From the NCBI GenBank assembly GCA_020425485.1, contig JAGQRL010000333.1, positions 1 to 8,161 of the forward strand: a stretch of DNA of 8,161 nucleotides, given 5' to 3'. The notes below the pieces were generated by a model. The model did not search any database. It was not told where the DNA came from and saw only the letters and a program-made list of their open reading frames with translations. Source of the DNA: Rhodospirillaceae bacterium (GTDB taxonomy: Bacteria; Pseudomonadota; Alphaproteobacteria; DSM-16000; Inquilinaceae). Position numbers and translations under genes: made by a program. Below are positions 5,808 to 8,161 of this stretch, one piece after another (positions within the stretch are counted from its first letter, which is position 1; every line of letters begins with the position of its first letter).

Positions 5808-6626
5808 TTACTGGAAGCGCACCTCGGCCCGGCGGTTGGAGGGCTCGCGCACACCGTCTTCGGTCGGCACCAGCGGCGTGGATTCGCCCTGGTAGGTGGC
5901 GACGATCGCGGCACTCGGGATCCCCGCGGACACCAGCGCCTGTTCCACCGCACTGGCGCGGCGCTGCGACAGGCCCTCGTTGTAGGGGACGGAGCCCGAG
6001 CGGTCGGTGTGGCCGACCACGCCCACCTGGCCGACGGCGCCGGTGGCGTAGTCGTTGACGATCTGGTTGATCACCTGCTGGCCTTCCGGCGTGATCAGCG
6101 ACTGATCGAAGTCGAAGAAGATGTAATACACCGGCACCGAAGCGGGCTGTTCTTCGATCAACGCCAGGGCGGCGTAGAACTCATCGCGGCAGGCGCGGAT
6201 GTGTTCGGGCTGATCGTTCTCTTCGGTCTGCTCCACCCAGCAGTCGAAATTGGCCTGGGCGGCAGCGGACTCTGCCGGGAAGGTATCCCTGGCGCCCTGC
6301 ACCAGTGCGCGCACCAGCCGGAAGCGGGCTTCGCGCAGCTCGGCCACGCCGTTGGCCGGAATATAGAAGTCCGACAAGAAGAAGGGCTCCAGCACGTCGC
6401 CATTGGCGGCAGCCAGGCCGCGATGGGCAAACAGCTCGGCCGACGCCCAGTCGTCCTCATCGGTCGCTTCGAAGTTGGCAAGCTCGCGATACTCAACGGC
6501 GAGCTGACGTGTGAAGGGGGTTCCGCCCGATGGCTCGGTGCCGTTCAACTGGTCCACGTCGTAGCCCACGCAGCCGGAGAGCCCGAGGACACCCACACAG
6601 AATACTGCCAGACGGCTGAAAGACAT
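5808..6626 (-). CDS. OmpA-family outer-membrane lipoprotein (peptidoglycan-binding C-terminal domain)
   Basis: The 272-residue product is a predicted lipoprotein: hydrophobic residues 6-18 lead to a lipobox LSGC with the lipidated Cys at position 19. The C-terminal domain, from about residue 165, is OmpA-like: YYIFFDFDQSLIT, then GHTDRSG (T207-D208), YNEGLSQRRA and NRRAEVRF, which bind the diaminopimelate of peptidoglycan. It therefore probably tethers the outer membrane to the cell wall. Residues 40-150 form an acidic, helical-looking domain with two Cys (FDCW at 129 and C146) that could pair; this half resembles uncharacterised alphaproteobacterial OmpA/MotB proteins. It differs from Pal, which is shorter. 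The ATG at 6624-6626 is chosen because GGGAG lies 8 nt upstream and it opens directly into the signal peptide; an ATG 16 codons earlier would spoil it. It stands downstream of der in the same orientation, 220 bases apart, so it probably has its own promoter. Confidence 0.9.
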   Translation of the reverse strand: MSFSRLAVFCVGVLGLSGCVGYDVDQLNGTEPSGGTPFTRQLAVEYRELANFEATDEDDWASAELFAHRGLAAANGDVLEPFFLSDFYIPANGVAELREARFRLVRALVQGARDTFPAESAAAQANFDCWVEQTEENDQPEHIRACRDEFYAALALIEEQPASVPVYYIFFDFDQSLITPEGQQVINQIVNDYATGAVGQVGVVGHTDRSGSVPYNEGLSQRRASAVEQALVSAGIPSAAIVATYQGESTPLVPTEDGVREPSNRRAEVRFQ

Positions 6627-6634
6627 CGGTCGAG

Positions 6635-6639
6635 CTCCC
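6635..6639 (-). promoter_or_regulatory. Ribosome binding site of the OmpA-family gene
   Basis: The minus strand reads GGGAG with an 8-nt spacer to the ATG at 6626. It decides between that ATG and the upstream in-frame one at 6674, which has no such site. Confidence 0.6.
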
Positions 6640-6649
6640 GCTAAGTGCA

Positions 6650-6664
6650 ATGCATGGGATGCAT
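6650..6664 (-). repeat. ATGCAT-N3-ATGCAT repeat in the leader of the OmpA-family gene
   Basis: Two copies of the self-complementary hexamer ATGCAT are separated by three bases, so the unit is both a direct and an inverted repeat. In RNA it could form a 6-bp hairpin 23 bases upstream of the start codon. It might be a leader structure or a protein-binding site; nothing in the sequence decides. Confidence 0.35.
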
Positions 6665-6674
6665 CATGGACCAA

Positions 6675-6704
6675 GTCTTAACGTGAGTGGTGTTCATCTG
6701 CCAA
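6675..6704 (-). promoter_or_regulatory. Weak candidate sigma-70-type promoter of the OmpA-family gene
   Basis: On the minus strand TTGGCA (6699-6704, 5 of 6 to TTGACA) is followed after 18 bases by TAAGAC (6675-6680, a poor -10 match). The position, about 50-80 bases before the start codon, is reasonable. The rest of the 6627-6846 gap shows no clear terminator for der, only GC-rich repeats and a run of seven G at 6777-6783. Confidence 0.25.
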
Positions 6705-6846
6705 GACGCATTCAGGTGAAATCTGGGCTGCGCGGTAAATCTTCAGAGAATTTCCCAGCTTGACGGGGTTGGCGGAGGGGGGGTGCCACGGGGCGGCGCG
6801 ACCGGACGGTTACTGTACCGGCCGCCGGCGGGCCTCCCCGTCTCGC

Positions 6847-8161
6847 CTAGCGAGACCCCGAAGCGCGATCCGCATAGGGGTTCTTGCTGGTCCGGCGCAG
6901 TAGCCGGATGGGCACGCCGGTGAGCCCGAACTGCTCGCGCAACCCGTTCACCAGAAAGCGATCGTAAGACTCGGGCAACTGGTCGGGCTGGCTGACCCAC
7001 ACCGCAAAGGTGGGCGGCCGCGCCTTCACCTGGGTGATGAAGCGCAGGCGGATGCGCCGGCCCTTGGCCGCCGGCGGCGGGTGGCTTTCCACCATGCCCT
7101 GGAGCCAGCGGTTGAGCGGCCCCGTCGGCAGGCGCGTGTCCCACACGTCGTGGATGCCCACCACTGCGTCCATTAGCGCATCCAGGCGCAGCCGGTGGAG
7201 GGCGGAAATGGTGACCGTGGGCACCCCGCGCAGCTGGGGCAGGGAGGTCGCCAGCCGGTCTTCCAGGCGGCGCAGGGTGCCGGCGTGGTCGGCCACGTCG
7301 TCCCATTTGTTCACGGCGATTACCAGGGCGCGGCCTTCTTCTTCCACATGGCGGGCGATGGTGAGGTCCTGCTTGTCCAGCACCATGGCGGCATCCAGCA
7401 CCAGCACCACCACCTCCGCCAGGCGGATGGCGCTGAGGCTGGAGGAGGCGGCGTGCTGTTCCAGCGTGTCCTCGATGCGGGCGCGGCGGCGCAGCCCGGC
7501 GGTATCCACGAGTCGGATCGCCCGGTCGCGCCAGCGCCAGTCCACCGCGATGGCGTCGCGGGTGATGCCCGGCGTCGGGCCGGTGAGCACCCGTTCCTCG
7601 CCGATCAGCGCATTGACGAGGGTGGATTTGCCGACATTGGGCCGGCCCACCACGGCCAGGTGCAGCGGCTTGTCGCGCGGCTCCTTCTGGCCGTCCTCGG
7701 TGGCGCGTTCGCCCAGCACGTCGTGGATGGCCGCTTCCAGGTCGGCCATGCCCTCGCCGTGCTCGGCGGAGATCGGCACCGGCTCGCCGATGCCCAGCGA
7801 GAACGCCTCGTAGTAGCCGGCTTCGGCCATGCGGCCTTCGGTCTTGTTGGCCACCAGCAGCACCGGCCGGCCGCAGCGGCGCAGCCAGTCGGCGAAGGCG
7901 TGGTCGAGCGGCGTCAGGCCGGACCGCGCATCCACCACCAGCAGCGACAGGTCGGCCTCGTCGACGGCTCGTTCGGTCTGCCGGCGCATGCTCTCGGTGA
8001 GGTCGTCGCCGGTGGCGTCGTCGTAGCCGGCGGTGTCGATGATATCGACGCTCAGGCGGCCGAGCCGGGCATGCCCCACCCGCCGGTCGCGGGTGACGCC
8101 GGGGGTGTCGTGGACGATGGCGAGCCGCTTGCCGACAAGCCGGTTGAACAGCGTCGACTTG
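6847..8161 (-). CDS. der: Ribosome-assembly GTPase Der/EngA (partial; N terminus outside the window)
   Basis: Der is an essential cytoplasmic GTPase with two tandem G domains and a KH-like C-terminal domain, needed for maturation of the 50S ribosomal subunit. The visible 437 residues begin at the Lys of the first GKST motif, so only about 15 N-terminal residues are missing. Domain 1 shows TPGVTRD (G2), DTAGYDD (G3), NKTE (G4) and ISAEHGEG (G5). After a short linker, domain 2 shows GRPNVGKST at about 172-180, TPGITRD, DTAG, NKWD and ISAL. The KH-like domain follows, ending in NPYADRASGSR. The frame is open to the window edge, and an internal ATG at 8079 is not the start. All nucleotide-binding motifs are intact. 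The predicted total of about 450 residues is normal. Confidence 0.97.
   Translation of the reverse strand, partial: KSTLFNRLVGKRLAIVHDTPGVTRDRRVGHARLGRLSVDIIDTAGYDDATGDDLTESMRRQTERAVDEADLSLLVVDARSGLTPLDHAFADWLRRCGRPVLLVANKTEGRMAEAGYYEAFSLGIGEPVPISAEHGEGMADLEAAIHDVLGERATEDGQKEPRDKPLHLAVVGRPNVGKSTLVNALIGEERVLTGPTPGITRDAIAVDWRWRDRAIRLVDTAGLRRRARIEDTLEQHAASSSLSAIRLAEVVVLVLDAAMVLDKQDLTIARHVEEEGRALVIAVNKWDDVADHAGTLRRLEDRLATSLPQLRGVPTVTISALHRLRLDALMDAVVGIHDVWDTRLPTGPLNRWLQGMVESHPPPAAKGRRIRLRFITQVKARPPTFAVWVSQPDQLPESYDRFLVNGLREQFGLTGVPIRLLRRTSKNPYADRASGSR

Noticed and set aside
6743..6846. Terminator of der in the gap after its stop codon
   Set aside because: The GC-rich inverted repeats there (for example CGGT-N6-ACCG) are short and no T-run follows on the minus strand.

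Overview
The window is GC-rich chromosomal DNA that looks alphaproteobacterial. The evidence is a complete general L-amino-acid ABC transporter operon of the Aap type, a divergent metC beside it, and an OmpA-family lipoprotein whose N-terminal half is of a kind seen in alphaproteobacteria. The genus cannot be read from the sequence. No insertion sequence, CRISPR array, tRNA or rRNA gene, phage gene or defence gene was seen. The coding content is mostly ordinary; the less expected signals lie between the genes.

Layout. Bases 1-3949, minus strand: aapP (3' part cut off by the window edge), aapM, aapQ and aapJ, transcribed in the order J-Q-M-P as one operon. Bases 3950-4221: divergent intergenic region with a strong candidate sigma-54 (-24/-12) promoter for aapJ and a separate 7-bp dyad. 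Bases 4222-5424, plus strand: metC, a PLP-dependent cystathionine beta-lyase. Bases 5425-5807: non-coding stretch with an FNR/FixK-like dyad, a plus-strand intrinsic terminator (together suggesting a short RNA gene) and a minus-strand terminator. Bases 5808-6626, minus strand: OmpA-family outer-membrane lipoprotein. Bases 6627-6846: short leader and intergenic DNA. Bases 6847-8161, minus strand: der (engA), cut by the window edge within its first Walker A motif.

How the genes work together. AapJ binds amino acids in the periplasm, AapQ and AapM form the membrane channel, and AapP drives transport with ATP. Hairpins in the J-Q and M-P gaps may set the relative amounts of the subunits, as expected when a binding protein is needed in excess. 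The sigma-54 site would place uptake under nitrogen control. MetC makes homocysteine for methionine synthesis and shares the divergent control region. The OmpA lipoprotein and Der (ribosome assembly) are housekeeping genes with no evident link to the transporter.
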